DNA from: SZUA-309 sp965215995
Lineage (GTDB): Bacteria > Pseudomonadota > Gammaproteobacteria > Pseudomonadales > Azotimanducaceae
Assembly: GCA_965215995.1 (NCBI GenBank)
Contig: OZ244128.1
Location: forward strand, 3,100,001-3,164,000
Direction of reading: 5' to 3'
DNA length: 64,000 nucleotides
Shown here: in pieces, positions 16,353-24,154 of the stretch
How the letters are laid out: each line of letters starts with the position of its first letter
Position numbering within the stretch: the first letter of the stretch is position 1
Program-made: the position numbers and the translations under genes
Notes under the pieces: model-generated
What the model was told of the DNA's origin: nothing
Databases searched by the model: none
Seen by the model: the letters and a program-made list of their open reading frames with translations, nothing else

Positions 16353-16742
16353 TCAGGCGTTGCGGGGCGGGGTGAAGTGGCCGACCGGGATGGTGGGCAG
16401 CCGGGAGGCGTTGGCAGCCTTGAGCTCTGCCAGGTAGGCCTCCCAGTACTGAGCCTGATTGGCGTGCAGATCCTTGAGGTAGTCCCAGCCGTATATGCCC
16501 GTATCATGGCCATCGTCGAAGACGATGCGGATGGCATAGTTGCCCACCGGCTCGAGCCCGGTGATGCCCACATGCTTCTTGCCTGTCTGCGGCACCCGCT
16601 CCGAATCTGAATGCCCGCGCACTTCCGCCGACGGGGAGTACACCCGAAGAAGCTCGGCCGGCAGTGAGCAGACCTCTTCTTCCCACTCCAGATCCAGGCG
16701 CTTGGAGCGGGTGTGGTAGTTGATCTTACGGGGAGGCTGCAT
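16353..16742 (-). CDS. DUF971 domain protein
   Basis: 129 residues made of one DUF971 domain (related to the N-terminal domain of gamma-butyrobetaine hydroxylase): INYHTRSKRLDLEW, LPAELLRVYSPSAEV, YAIRIVFDDGHDTGIYGWDYL. It regularly follows hslU in gammaproteobacteria and does so here after 17 bases. The domain is thought to bind a metal or iron-sulfur-related partner; no function is established for this stand-alone form. Confidence 0.88.
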   Translation of the reverse strand: MQPPRKINYHTRSKRLDLEWEEEVCSLPAELLRVYSPSAEVRGHSDSERVPQTGKKHVGITGLEPVGNYAIRIVFDDGHDTGIYGWDYLKDLHANQAQYWEAYLAELKAANASRLPTIPVGHFTPPRNA

Positions 16743-16759
16743 GGCGACGCCTTAAGGGA

Positions 16760-18106
16760 TCACAGAATGTAGCGTGAGAGATCCTGATCGCGGACCAGGG
16801 CCGCCAGGTGCTCGTCCACGTAGGCTGCGTCCACTTCCACCGTTTCGCCGCCGTGCTCGGTGGCCTGGAAAGAGATTTCTTCAAGCAGGCGCTCCATCAG
16901 CGTGTGCAGACGTCGGGCGCCGATGTTCTCGGTGCCTTCGTTCACCTGCCAGGCGAGTTCGGCTACCCGGGACAGGCCCTCGTCCGTGAAGGTGACGCTC
17001 ACCCCCTCCGTGCCCAGAAGTGCCTGATACTGCTCGGTGAGCGAGGCGTTCGGCTCGGTGAGAATGCGCTTGAAGTCTTCCGGAGTCAGCGCGGCAAGCT
17101 CCACTCGGATGGGCAGTCGACCTTGCAGCTCCGGGATCAGATCCGAGGGCTTGGAGAGGTGGAACGCGCCTGAGGCGATGAACAGGATGTGGTCCGTCTT
17201 CACCATGCCGTATTTCGTGGAAACCGTGCAGCCTTCGATCAACGGCAGGAGATCGCGCTGCACCCCCTCGCGGGACACATCTGCGCCGACACCTTCGCTG
17301 CGCTTGGCCACCTTATCCAGCTCGTCGATGAAAACGATGCCCGTCTGCTCCACGGCTTCGATAGCGCCCGCCTTGATCTCGTCTTCATTCACCAGGCGGG
17401 CGGCTTCCTCCTCCCGAATCTTCTTCAGCGCGTCCTTCACCTTGAGCCGTGCCGACTTCTTCTTGCCCTGGCCCATGCTCGAGAACATGTTCTGCAGCTG
17501 GCTGGTCATCTCTTCCATGCCCGGCGGCGCCATGATTTCCACGCCGATGGGTGTGGTGTCGATCTCGATGTCGATTTCCTTCTCATCGAGCTCGCCTTCC
17601 CGGAGCTTCTTGCGGAAAACCTGACGGGTGGCCGAGTCGCCGGTGCCCTGGGTGGCGCCCGGGCTGTCGTCAGCGAAGCCCACGGCACGGGGTGCAGGCA
17701 GCAGGGCGTCGAGAATACGTTCCTCGGCCACATCATCAGCCCGATGCTGCACCTGGCTGATCTGAGTCTCGCGCAGCATCTTCACCGCCGCGTCCGCAAG
17801 ATCACGAACGATGGACTCCACTTCCTTGCCCACGTAGCCCACTTCGGTGAACTTCGTGGCCTCCACTTTGATGAACGGCGCGTTGGCAAGCTTGGCCAGG
17901 CGCCGGGCGATCTCTGTTTTGCCCACACCGGTGGGTCCGATCATCAGGATGTTCTTCGGGGTAATCTCGTCGCGCATCTCCTCGGAGAGCTGCATGCGCC
18001 GCCAGCGATTTCTGAGTGCGATGGCAACCGCGCGCTTGGCATCGTCCTGGCCAATGATGTGCCGGTCGAGCTCGTGAACGATTTCCCTCGGGGTCATGAC
18101 ACTCAT
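16760..18106 (-). CDS. hslU: ATP-dependent unfoldase HslU of the HslVU protease
   Basis: 448 residues, AAA+ hexameric unfoldase that feeds substrates to HslV. Walker A GPTGVGKT is at 57-64, Walker B in IVFIDELDK, and the I-domain lies between them (Glu/Lys-rich, with MAPPGMEEM). The C-terminus DLSRYIL is the tail that docks into HslV. The ATG at 18106 overlaps the hslV stop (ATGA), giving the standard MSxMTPREIV start. It is transcribed with hslV from a probable heat-shock promoter. Confidence 0.98.
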   Translation of the reverse strand: MSVMTPREIVHELDRHIIGQDDAKRAVAIALRNRWRRMQLSEEMRDEITPKNILMIGPTGVGKTEIARRLAKLANAPFIKVEATKFTEVGYVGKEVESIVRDLADAAVKMLRETQISQVQHRADDVAEERILDALLPAPRAVGFADDSPGATQGTGDSATRQVFRKKLREGELDEKEIDIEIDTTPIGVEIMAPPGMEEMTSQLQNMFSSMGQGKKKSARLKVKDALKKIREEEAARLVNEDEIKAGAIEAVEQTGIVFIDELDKVAKRSEGVGADVSREGVQRDLLPLIEGCTVSTKYGMVKTDHILFIASGAFHLSKPSDLIPELQGRLPIRVELAALTPEDFKRILTEPNASLTEQYQALLGTEGVSVTFTDEGLSRVAELAWQVNEGTENIGARRLHTLMERLLEEISFQATEHGGETVEVDAAYVDEHLAALVRDQDLSRYIL

Positions 18107-18645
18107 AGGTCCAGCACCTCGATGGTCCGCTGATGATTGGTGTACACGCAGATGTCTCCGGCGATGGTCAGGGCTTTCTCCACCATGTCGCCGGCAGATA
18201 GATCGGTGTTTTCCTCCAGGGCCCGGGCAGCTGCCTGGGCGAAAGGACCACCGGAGCCGATGGCGATCACTCCCGTTTCGGGTTCGATCACATCGCCGGT
18301 GCCGCTGATGAGGAGTGAGGCGTCTTTGTCCGCCACCAGGAGCATGGCCTCCAACCGGCGCAGAGCGCGATCCGAGCGCCAGTCCTTAGCCAGCTCAACC
18401 GCAGCCCGAACCAGATTGCCCGAGTACTTTTCCAGCGCCCCTTCAAATCGCTCGAAGAGCGTGAAGGCATCCGCGGTGCCGCCTGCAAAACCGGCCAGGA
18501 CGGTGTCGTTCAATAGACGCCGGACCTTCCTGGCATTGCCTTTCATGATGGTCTGGCCAAGGGTGATCTGACCATCGCCTCCCAGCGCAACCTGAGTGGC
18601 GGTTCTGGCGCAGATGATTGTGGTGCCGTGGAACTGTTCTGCCAC
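18103..18645 (-). CDS. hslV: HslV peptidase, catalytic subunit of HslVU
   Basis: 180 residues, N-terminal-threonine peptidase of the proteasome beta family. The start is a GTG at 18645 preceded by a good AAAGGAG site. It encodes a 7-residue propeptide that ends in Gly directly before the catalytic Thr8 (GTTIICART). Maturation therefore needs removal of more than the initiator Met. Core blocks GDGQITLG, MKGNARKVRRL, GFAGGTADAFTLFERFE and IGSGGPFAQAAARAL are intact. It overlaps hslU by 4 bases. Confidence 0.97.
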   Translation of the reverse strand: MAEQFHGTTIICARTATQVALGGDGQITLGQTIMKGNARKVRRLLNDTVLAGFAGGTADAFTLFERFEGALEKYSGNLVRAAVELAKDWRSDRALRRLEAMLLVADKDASLLISGTGDVIEPETGVIAIGSGGPFAQAAARALEENTDLSAGDMVEKALTIAGDICVYTNHQRTIEVLDL

Positions 18646-18724
18646 GCTTGCTCCTTTGCTGCCTGGCCCTTGCCGGGAGGCGGTGAATCGCCCGGGCATC
18701 GCCTGGTTTGGTGTCTGATCTGGG

Positions 18725-18754
18725 ATAGTGGGGGCGGGCAACCGCCTTTTCAAT
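18725..18754 (-). promoter_or_regulatory. Sigma-32-like heat-shock promoter of hslVU
   Basis: On the minus strand TTGAAA (18753-18748), 14 bases, then CCCCACTAT (18733-18725), close to the RpoH consensus (TTGAAA, 11-16, CCCCATNT). It gives a transcript start near 18718 and a leader of about 73 bases to the hslV GTG. hslVU is a known RpoH regulon operon, so the match is credible. Confidence 0.6.
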
Positions 18755-18798
18755 GCGCTGCCGGTGGCTGCAACGGTCAGTCTTTGACCAGAAGCGGG

Positions 18799-19359
18799 TT
18801 AGCGGATCTCCGGCAGCATGTTGCGCTCCTCGAGTCGGTTGATCACCCGCTCAGCCTCTCTTTTCGAGTGGTAGGGTCCAACCATCACGCGATACCAGGG
18901 CCCGGAGGAGAGATCGACCCGCTCGGACCTGGCCGGCAGGCCCAGGGCGATGAGTTCCCGGGTGATCTTGGTGGCATCGGCGGCGGATTTAACCGAGATC
19001 GCCTGGACCTGGTATTCCGGCAGTGGCTGATCCGGGTCTTCACCCGGAAACTCGGCCTGGTAGGCGTTCGGATCCACCTCGACCGTCCCGTTCTCCAGGA
19101 TGTCTTCGAATTCGAAGACGATGTTCTCAGGCTCGGTCACCGGCCCTCGGGCCGAGGCAACGGTGTCTTCGAAAACGGTTGGCGCGTAGCTGGCAAGCAG
19201 CACCAGAGCAGCGCCGAAAATCACCCCGGCTGAGAAGCTGGGTGCGCTCCAGATGCCCCGCTCCGGGCTTTCGCTGCCCCTTGCCGGACGCTTTCGCCCC
19301 CCGGTTCCGGGTCTTGGCTTTCGCGGGTGGGTGGATCGGCTGGCGTAGTTACGGGTCAT
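18799..19359 (-). CDS. SPOR-domain membrane protein (FtsN-like architecture)
   Basis: 186 residues. A basic cytoplasmic N-terminus (Arg/Lys/Pro-rich), one membrane helix about 42-60, an acidic linker, and a C-terminal SPOR domain (about 115-186: YQVQAISVKSAADATK to WYRVMVGPYHSKREAERV). SPOR domains bind denuded septal glycan. It lies between priA and hslV, the position of the SPOR protein next to hslVU in Pseudomonas. I use the ATG at 19359; an in-frame TTG three codons upstream is possible. Role in division is inference. Confidence 0.85.
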   Translation of the reverse strand: MTRNYASRSTHPRKPRPGTGGRKRPARGSESPERGIWSAPSFSAGVIFGAALVLLASYAPTVFEDTVASARGPVTEPENIVFEFEDILENGTVEVDPNAYQAEFPGEDPDQPLPEYQVQAISVKSAADATKITRELIALGLPARSERVDLSSGPWYRVMVGPYHSKREAERVINRLEERNMLPEIR

Positions 19360-19438
19360 GGAGCGCAATCATAGGTCAGCGGCTATTTACTGGCACGCAC
19401 TTCCCGAAAATTGCTGCCTTTCAAAACGTTTCCAGTCG

Positions 19439-21598
19439 CTAATAAGTGTCGTACGGATCCACATCCAATGACCAACGCACGTTTCGCGGCGACTCATTCA
19501 GCGCCTTCAACGGCAGCAGGGCCTGATGCAGCACCCGCCGGGTGGGTGCGGTCAGCATGAGCTGGAACCGAAGCCGGTCTGCAACCCGGGGCATGAGTGC
19601 CGGTGCTGGCCCGAACACCTGCAGACCGGGGCCGAGATGGTCGGCGAGCACACCGAGCCAGCGCCGGGCATCCTCACCATCCACCGCCTCCGCACGCAGG
19701 AGCGCCATAGGCGTGTGCGGCGGGAGCTCCGCGGCTGCCCTGGATTCCAGTTCCTGGCGGGCAAAGGCACCGTAGCCCTCGTGGATCAGGGTGTTCAGCA
19801 GCGGACTGTCGGGCTGATAGGACTGAATGATCACCGTGCCGGGCCGCTCCGCCCGTCCGGCTCGTCCCGCCACCTGAACGATCAGCTGGGCGGTTCGTTC
19901 CGGTGCCCGGAAATCGGGGCTCATGAAGCCGCCGTCCGCATTGACCACAGCCACCAGGCTCACGTCCGGAAAGTGGTGGCCTTTGGCCAGCATCTGGGTA
20001 CCAACCAGAATTGCGGGCTGGCCGTTGCCTATGGCCTGCAATTGCTCCTCCAGACGTCGCTGGCTGCGCGTGGTATCGCGATCGATACGATGCACCGGCA
20101 GGTCGGGAAAACGCTCGGCCAGCACGTCTTCGCAGCGCTGGGTGCCGCTGCCCACGGCAATCAGTGCGCTCTGCTGGCAATCCGGACATTCCTCCGGCAG
20201 TCCCTGGCGACGGCCGCAGTGATGGCAGATCAGAGACGGTGGGCGCTGGTGCATGGTCATGGGCCAGTCGCAGCCCGGACAGCGGGCCTGCCACTGGCAA
20301 TGGCCGCAGACCATGGAAGGGGCGAAGCCGCGCCGGTTGAGAAACACCAGGGCCTGACCACCGGCAGCCAGGTGCGCTCCGATTGCTCGAAGAAGCGGCT
20401 CCGAAAGACCTCCGTCCAGGCTATGACCACGGATGTCGATCAGCTCGAAGTCAGGCAGGGTGGCGCCGCCAGCCCGCTGGGTAAGCTTCAGATGCTGGTA
20501 TCGACCGTCGAGGGCGTTGTTGAGGGACTCGAAGCTCGGGGTGGCGCTGCCGAGGATCAGCGGGATGTTCAGATCTCTTGCTCTTTTCACGGCCAGATCC
20601 CTGGCCGAGTAACGCAGACCGTCCGTTTGCTTGAAGGAGGAATCGTGCTCCTCATCCACCACGATCAGGCCGAGATCGGCAAATGGCGTGAGCACTGCCG
20701 AGCGGGTGCCGATCAGAATTCGCGCTTCACCGGTTCGTGCCTTGAGCCAGACCTGGAGCCGGGCTGAGTCGGTGAGGTTGGAGTGCATCACCGCTGCCGC
20801 GCCAAACCGGGCTTCAAAGCGGGCCAGGGTTTGCGGCGTGAGGGCTATTTCCGGAACGAGAACGAGCACCTGCCGACCTGCGTCCAGCACCTCGGCAATG
20901 AAGCGGAGGTAGACCTCGGTCTTGCCACTGCCCGTGATGCCATCCAGCAGCACCGGATTGAAGCCACGGCCGTCCTTAAGCGCCGCCAGGGCCTCGGCCT
21001 GTTCCCGGGTGAGCTCAGGCAGTTCGACCTCTACGCTTGGCGGCGCACCGGGCACGATCCGATCGGTGCATTTCCTGATGAAGCCTTTGCCGGCCAGGCC
21101 GCGCAGATGGGTCCGTTCGAATCCTGCGGCCCGGATGTCTTCCACCGCAAGCCGCCCACCGCTGGCGCGGATCAGCTCGTACAACCCCGCCTGTTTTGGT
21201 GCCCGTTTCAGATCTGGCTCACCGACGGCCAGCTCCCAGATCTCTGGACGTCGGATCTTTAGAGGTCTCGGCTTTCGGGCGGCCCCGGGCAGCAGCGTAG
21301 TGAGCACCTCGCCCAGAGGGTGCTGGTAGTAACTGGCAAGCCAGTGGGCGAGCTGAAAAACCTCTTCGCCGAGCACGCTTTCCTCATCAAGCACCGCGCT
21401 GAGCGGCCGGACGGTGTCATGGGCATCGGTGGGATTCAGCGCGGTGACCAGACCGACCAGGCGGCGACCTGCAAACGGCACCGCCACGCGGGCGCCGACC
21501 TTGGGCAGCGGCATTGCGTCGGGCACCGAGTAATCAAACAGGCGGTGCAGGGGCACGGGCACGGCGATCCGCGCGATTCTGGAGGGTGGCTTGTTCAT
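19439..21598 (-). CDS. priA: Primosomal replication-restart helicase PriA
   Basis: 719 residues, 3'-5' superfamily 2 helicase that loads DnaB at stalled forks. N-terminal 3'-DNA-binding domain, Walker A GITGSGKT at 220-227, DEEH box at 315-318 (VVDEEHDSSFKQ), then the zinc-binding insertion of paired cysteines (CGHCQWQARCPGC, CHHCGRRQGLPEECPDC) and helicase C motifs (GTQMLAKGHHFPDV, QVAGRAGRAERPG). Complete. It is divergent from rpmE. The argS gene often next to it is not here. Confidence 0.97.
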   Translation of the reverse strand: MNKPPSRIARIAVPVPLHRLFDYSVPDAMPLPKVGARVAVPFAGRRLVGLVTALNPTDAHDTVRPLSAVLDEESVLGEEVFQLAHWLASYYQHPLGEVLTTLLPGAARKPRPLKIRRPEIWELAVGEPDLKRAPKQAGLYELIRASGGRLAVEDIRAAGFERTHLRGLAGKGFIRKCTDRIVPGAPPSVEVELPELTREQAEALAALKDGRGFNPVLLDGITGSGKTEVYLRFIAEVLDAGRQVLVLVPEIALTPQTLARFEARFGAAAVMHSNLTDSARLQVWLKARTGEARILIGTRSAVLTPFADLGLIVVDEEHDSSFKQTDGLRYSARDLAVKRARDLNIPLILGSATPSFESLNNALDGRYQHLKLTQRAGGATLPDFELIDIRGHSLDGGLSEPLLRAIGAHLAAGGQALVFLNRRGFAPSMVCGHCQWQARCPGCDWPMTMHQRPPSLICHHCGRRQGLPEECPDCQQSALIAVGSGTQRCEDVLAERFPDLPVHRIDRDTTRSQRRLEEQLQAIGNGQPAILVGTQMLAKGHHFPDVSLVAVVNADGGFMSPDFRAPERTAQLIVQVAGRAGRAERPGTVIIQSYQPDSPLLNTLIHEGYGAFARQELESRAAAELPPHTPMALLRAEAVDGEDARRWLGVLADHLGPGLQVFGPAPALMPRVADRLRFQLMLTAPTRRVLHQALLPLKALNESPRNVRWSLDVDPYDTY

Positions 21599-21685
21599 CT
21601 GCAGACATTTTAGCGATACCGGCGCTGCGGTGGTGTCCGCCGGTAGCCAGCTTGGCCGTGCGTGCTGGTGGGCTGCGAGGCAGAT

Positions 21686-21714
21686 TTGCCTTTAACGCCT
21701 GGTCCGCCTAGAAT
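21686..21714 (+). promoter_or_regulatory. Sigma-70 promoter of rpmE
   Basis: TTGCCT (21686-21691), 17 bases, TAGAAT (21709-21714). The spacing is ideal and both hexamers are near consensus. The predicted start near 21721 leaves a leader of about 20 bases to the rpmE ATG. Confidence 0.65.
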
Positions 21715-21741
21715 TCGCGCCCTTTTTCGGGGGTATTGGTG

Positions 21742-21957
21742 ATGAAAGAAGGCATCCACCCAGAGTATCGAGACATCAAGGCGACCTGCAGCTGCGGGAA
21801 CGTCATCGAGACCCGTTCCACCCTGGAATCGGATATCCACCTCGAGGTCTGTTCCGCCTGCCACCCGTTTTACACCGGCAAGCAGAAGATTCTGGACTCC
21901 GGCGGCCGGGTAGAGCGCTTCCGACAGCGTTTCGGCAATCGCAGCGTCAAAGGCTGA
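21742..21957 (+). CDS. rpmE: 50S ribosomal protein L31, zinc-binding form
   Basis: 71 residues, ribosomal protein L31 of the intersubunit bridge. Cysteines Cys16, Cys18, Cys37 and Cys40 (CSCGNVI, CSACHPFYTG) are all present, so this is the zinc-containing C+ type. Three consecutive in-frame starts (TTG, GTG, ATG) occur at 21736-21742; the ATG gives the normal MKEGIHPEY N-terminus. It has its own promoter and terminator, so is a single-gene unit. Confidence 0.97.
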   Translation: MKEGIHPEYRDIKATCSCGNVIETRSTLESDIHLEVCSACHPFYTGKQKILDSGGRVERFRQRFGNRSVKG

Positions 21958-21981
21958 TCCTCAGCGAACCATCGTTCTCAG

Positions 21982-22010
21982 CGCCCGGCAACAGCCGGGC
22001 GTTTTCGTCT
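21982..22010 (+). terminator. Rho-independent terminator after rpmE
   Basis: Perfect 8-bp GC stem CGCCCGGC/GCCGGGCG with an AACA loop, followed by TTTTCGTCTT. It starts 24 bases after the rpmE stop. Confidence 0.85.
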
Positions 22011-22220
22011 TCAGGCCTGTTTTCAGGCCGTCCCCCGTTTGGGAAGCCCTGCGCTGGCATCCGACGTTCATGTTCTGTTAAGCCTGAGGTGGGTCCAATA
22101 GGCTTAGGTCAGTGGGCTTGAAGGCCCAGCACCCGAGAAGAATCGCTTGGTAGGAACCGGGACGGGATTTGCGGTCTAATTCGTACCAGGTCCAATAAGC
22201 AGCCACCGCAAGCGTAAGAA

Positions 22221-23636
22221 ATGAGGCAGCCGCAGAGATTATCCGGATTACTCGCCAGCCTGGCGCTGGGCAGCACGCTCGTTCTGGCTTCGCTTGCTCA
22301 TGCCAGCCCCGGTGAAGACATGTATCAGACCCTGCTGGAGAACGGCGGGCTCTACGATGATCCAGAGTGGCAAGCCTATGTGGATGAGATCGGCCAGCGG
22401 CTGGTGGCAGTGAGCCCGGACGCCGGAGAGGACTATCACTTCTACGTGATCGATGAGACGTCGGTGAATGCTTTCGCCATGCCGGATGGCTACATATTCA
22501 TCCACCGTGGTCTCATCGCCTACTGCAGATCCGAAGACGAGCTGGCCGGTGTGATCGGCCACGAGATCGGTCACGTGGTGGGCGAGCATGCCAAGCGCTC
22601 CAATCTCCTGGGGATGATGGGCTCGGTGGCCGGGATCGTCGGCTCGGTGCTGACCGGCACCGGTGCCATCTCAGATCTCTCCAACACGGCCACCAACGCG
22701 CTCCGGTCCGGGTATGGCCGCGGCTACGAGCTTGAGTCGGACGAGTACGGTGCAGAGTTTCTGGCCCTGGCTGGCTACAACCCGCTGGCGATGATAGACG
22801 TGATCCATGTGCTCAAGGATCACTCGCTCTTTGCCAAGAATGTGCTCAATCAGCCGCAGGTTTATCACGGCTTGTTCACCAGCCACCCGAAGAACGACAA
22901 GCGTCTGCACGAGGCGGTGGAAAAGTCCCTGCACCTGTTCCCGGAAGAGCTTAAGGAGCCTGAGCGGGACTTCTGGGAGATGGTGGACGGCATGGTCTAC
23001 GGCAGCGCGCCGACCACCGGATTGATCAAAGACAGCACCTATTACAACGGTGGGCTTCGCGTTGTGCTCGCCTATCCGGAAGGCTGGGATGTGCGCAACA
23101 CGCCCACGGAGATCATCGGTCAGGCGCCGTTCGGCACCGACGTGCGGATCTCGGTGCAGCGGCAGAACCCGTCCGCTGACGAGCAGACCCCGGCGGAGTA
23201 CATCAGCGAGACCCTGAAGCGGGATGATGTGGAGAACGGCCAGGACGTGGACGTGAACGGTTATTCCGGCCACATGGCGGACATCAAGCTGGTTGATGGC
23301 GCGGCGGCGGTCGCCCAGAAGATCGCCGTGGTCTACAAAGACGGTGGCGTCTATCTCTTTCGCGGTGAGCTCGGCCCGAACGGTGGTGATGTGAAGGCCT
23401 TCGAGGAGGCCTGGCTCGCGGTGCTCGGCGGCTTTCGAGCCATGCTGGCGGAAGACCTCAAGGTGGCCAACGATCAGCGGATCGCCGTGATCGTGGCCAA
23501 ACCGGACGACACCTTTAAAAGCCTCGCGCAGAAGTCATCCGTATCCCAGTACGCGGAGGAAACGCTGCGGGTGATCAACGGCATGCACCCGAACGGGGAG
23601 CCGCGGGCCGGGGACTACATCAAGATCGTTCAGTAG
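22221..23636 (+). CDS. Periplasmic M48-family metalloprotease with C-terminal LysM-like region
   Basis: 471 residues. The signal peptide runs to about residue 28 (LASLAHA then SPGED). The M48 zinc protease domain has HEIGH at 114-118 within VIGHEIGHVVGEHAKR, and the third ligand region ELESDEYGAEFL. The C-terminal 60 residues (VANDQRIAVIVAKPDDTFKSLAQK to PRAGDYIKIVQ) have the look of a LysM or related glycan-binding fold. The layout resembles BepA/LoiP-type quality-control proteases but lacks obvious TPR repeats. Start by ATG with a weak ribosome site. Its 3' end overlaps the convergent DinB-like gene by 17 bases. Confidence 0.88.
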   Translation: MRQPQRLSGLLASLALGSTLVLASLAHASPGEDMYQTLLENGGLYDDPEWQAYVDEIGQRLVAVSPDAGEDYHFYVIDETSVNAFAMPDGYIFIHRGLIAYCRSEDELAGVIGHEIGHVVGEHAKRSNLLGMMGSVAGIVGSVLTGTGAISDLSNTATNALRSGYGRGYELESDEYGAEFLALAGYNPLAMIDVIHVLKDHSLFAKNVLNQPQVYHGLFTSHPKNDKRLHEAVEKSLHLFPEELKEPERDFWEMVDGMVYGSAPTTGLIKDSTYYNGGLRVVLAYPEGWDVRNTPTEIIGQAPFGTDVRISVQRQNPSADEQTPAEYISETLKRDDVENGQDVDVNGYSGHMADIKLVDGAAAVAQKIAVVYKDGGVYLFRGELGPNGGDVKAFEEAWLAVLGGFRAMLAEDLKVANDQRIAVIVAKPDDTFKSLAQKSSVSQYAEETLRVINGMHPNGEPRAGDYIKIVQ

Positions 23637-24132
23637 AACCGCCAGCTCGGGTAACCCGGCGAATGTAGGTACGTGCTGTCTGATACTGCCGAGTGGTATT
23701 GATGGACAGCCAGCGTGAAACCGGATAGCGACCCGCCCACGGGAAAACGCCGACGTCCAGCAACTCATCATCGTCCAGCTCATCTATGGTCAGACGCAGG
23801 CGAGCATACTGGCGGCGCAACTCGTTGACGATGGACTCGAAGCTTCGCTCCTGCGAGTCGAGCACGATGTTCGCGTTCAACCTGGGGGTTTCATTCCACC
23901 GATATCCATCGGCGGGTGTGACAGGGCGCTTGCCTTGCCTGCCTTCGTCGATCCAGTCGAGGACGTGGGTCGTCCACCACAGGCGGACGGCGAGCAGATC
24001 CTTTATCGACCAATCATCGATGCAGATATGATTGGCCACATCGCGATTCACCTGTTGCAGTTCGCTGCTCAGCTTTTCGAACGCAACTTCGATCTGGTCG
24101 ACGAGCGCCTGTCGTGTCTTCGGGATCGGCAT
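23620..24132 (-). CDS. DinB-superfamily four-helix protein (ClbS/DfsB-like)
   Basis: 170 residues with the ClbS/DfsB pattern: MPIPKTRQALVDQIEVAFEKL at the start, CIDDWSIKDLLAVRLWWTTHVLDWI, and a C-terminal WLSINTTRQYQTARTYIRR. The fold is a helical bundle; ClbS itself protects against colibactin, but most family members have unknown roles. It lies downstream of ponA's 3' end region on the same strand and converges on the M48 gene with a 17-base overlap. Confidence 0.75.
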   Translation of the reverse strand: MPIPKTRQALVDQIEVAFEKLSSELQQVNRDVANHICIDDWSIKDLLAVRLWWTTHVLDWIDEGRQGKRPVTPADGYRWNETPRLNANIVLDSQERSFESIVNELRRQYARLRLTIDELDDDELLDVGVFPWAGRYPVSRWLSINTTRQYQTARTYIRRVTRAGGSTERS

Positions 24133-24154
24133 GATGGCGGACCTCCCCCAGGCG

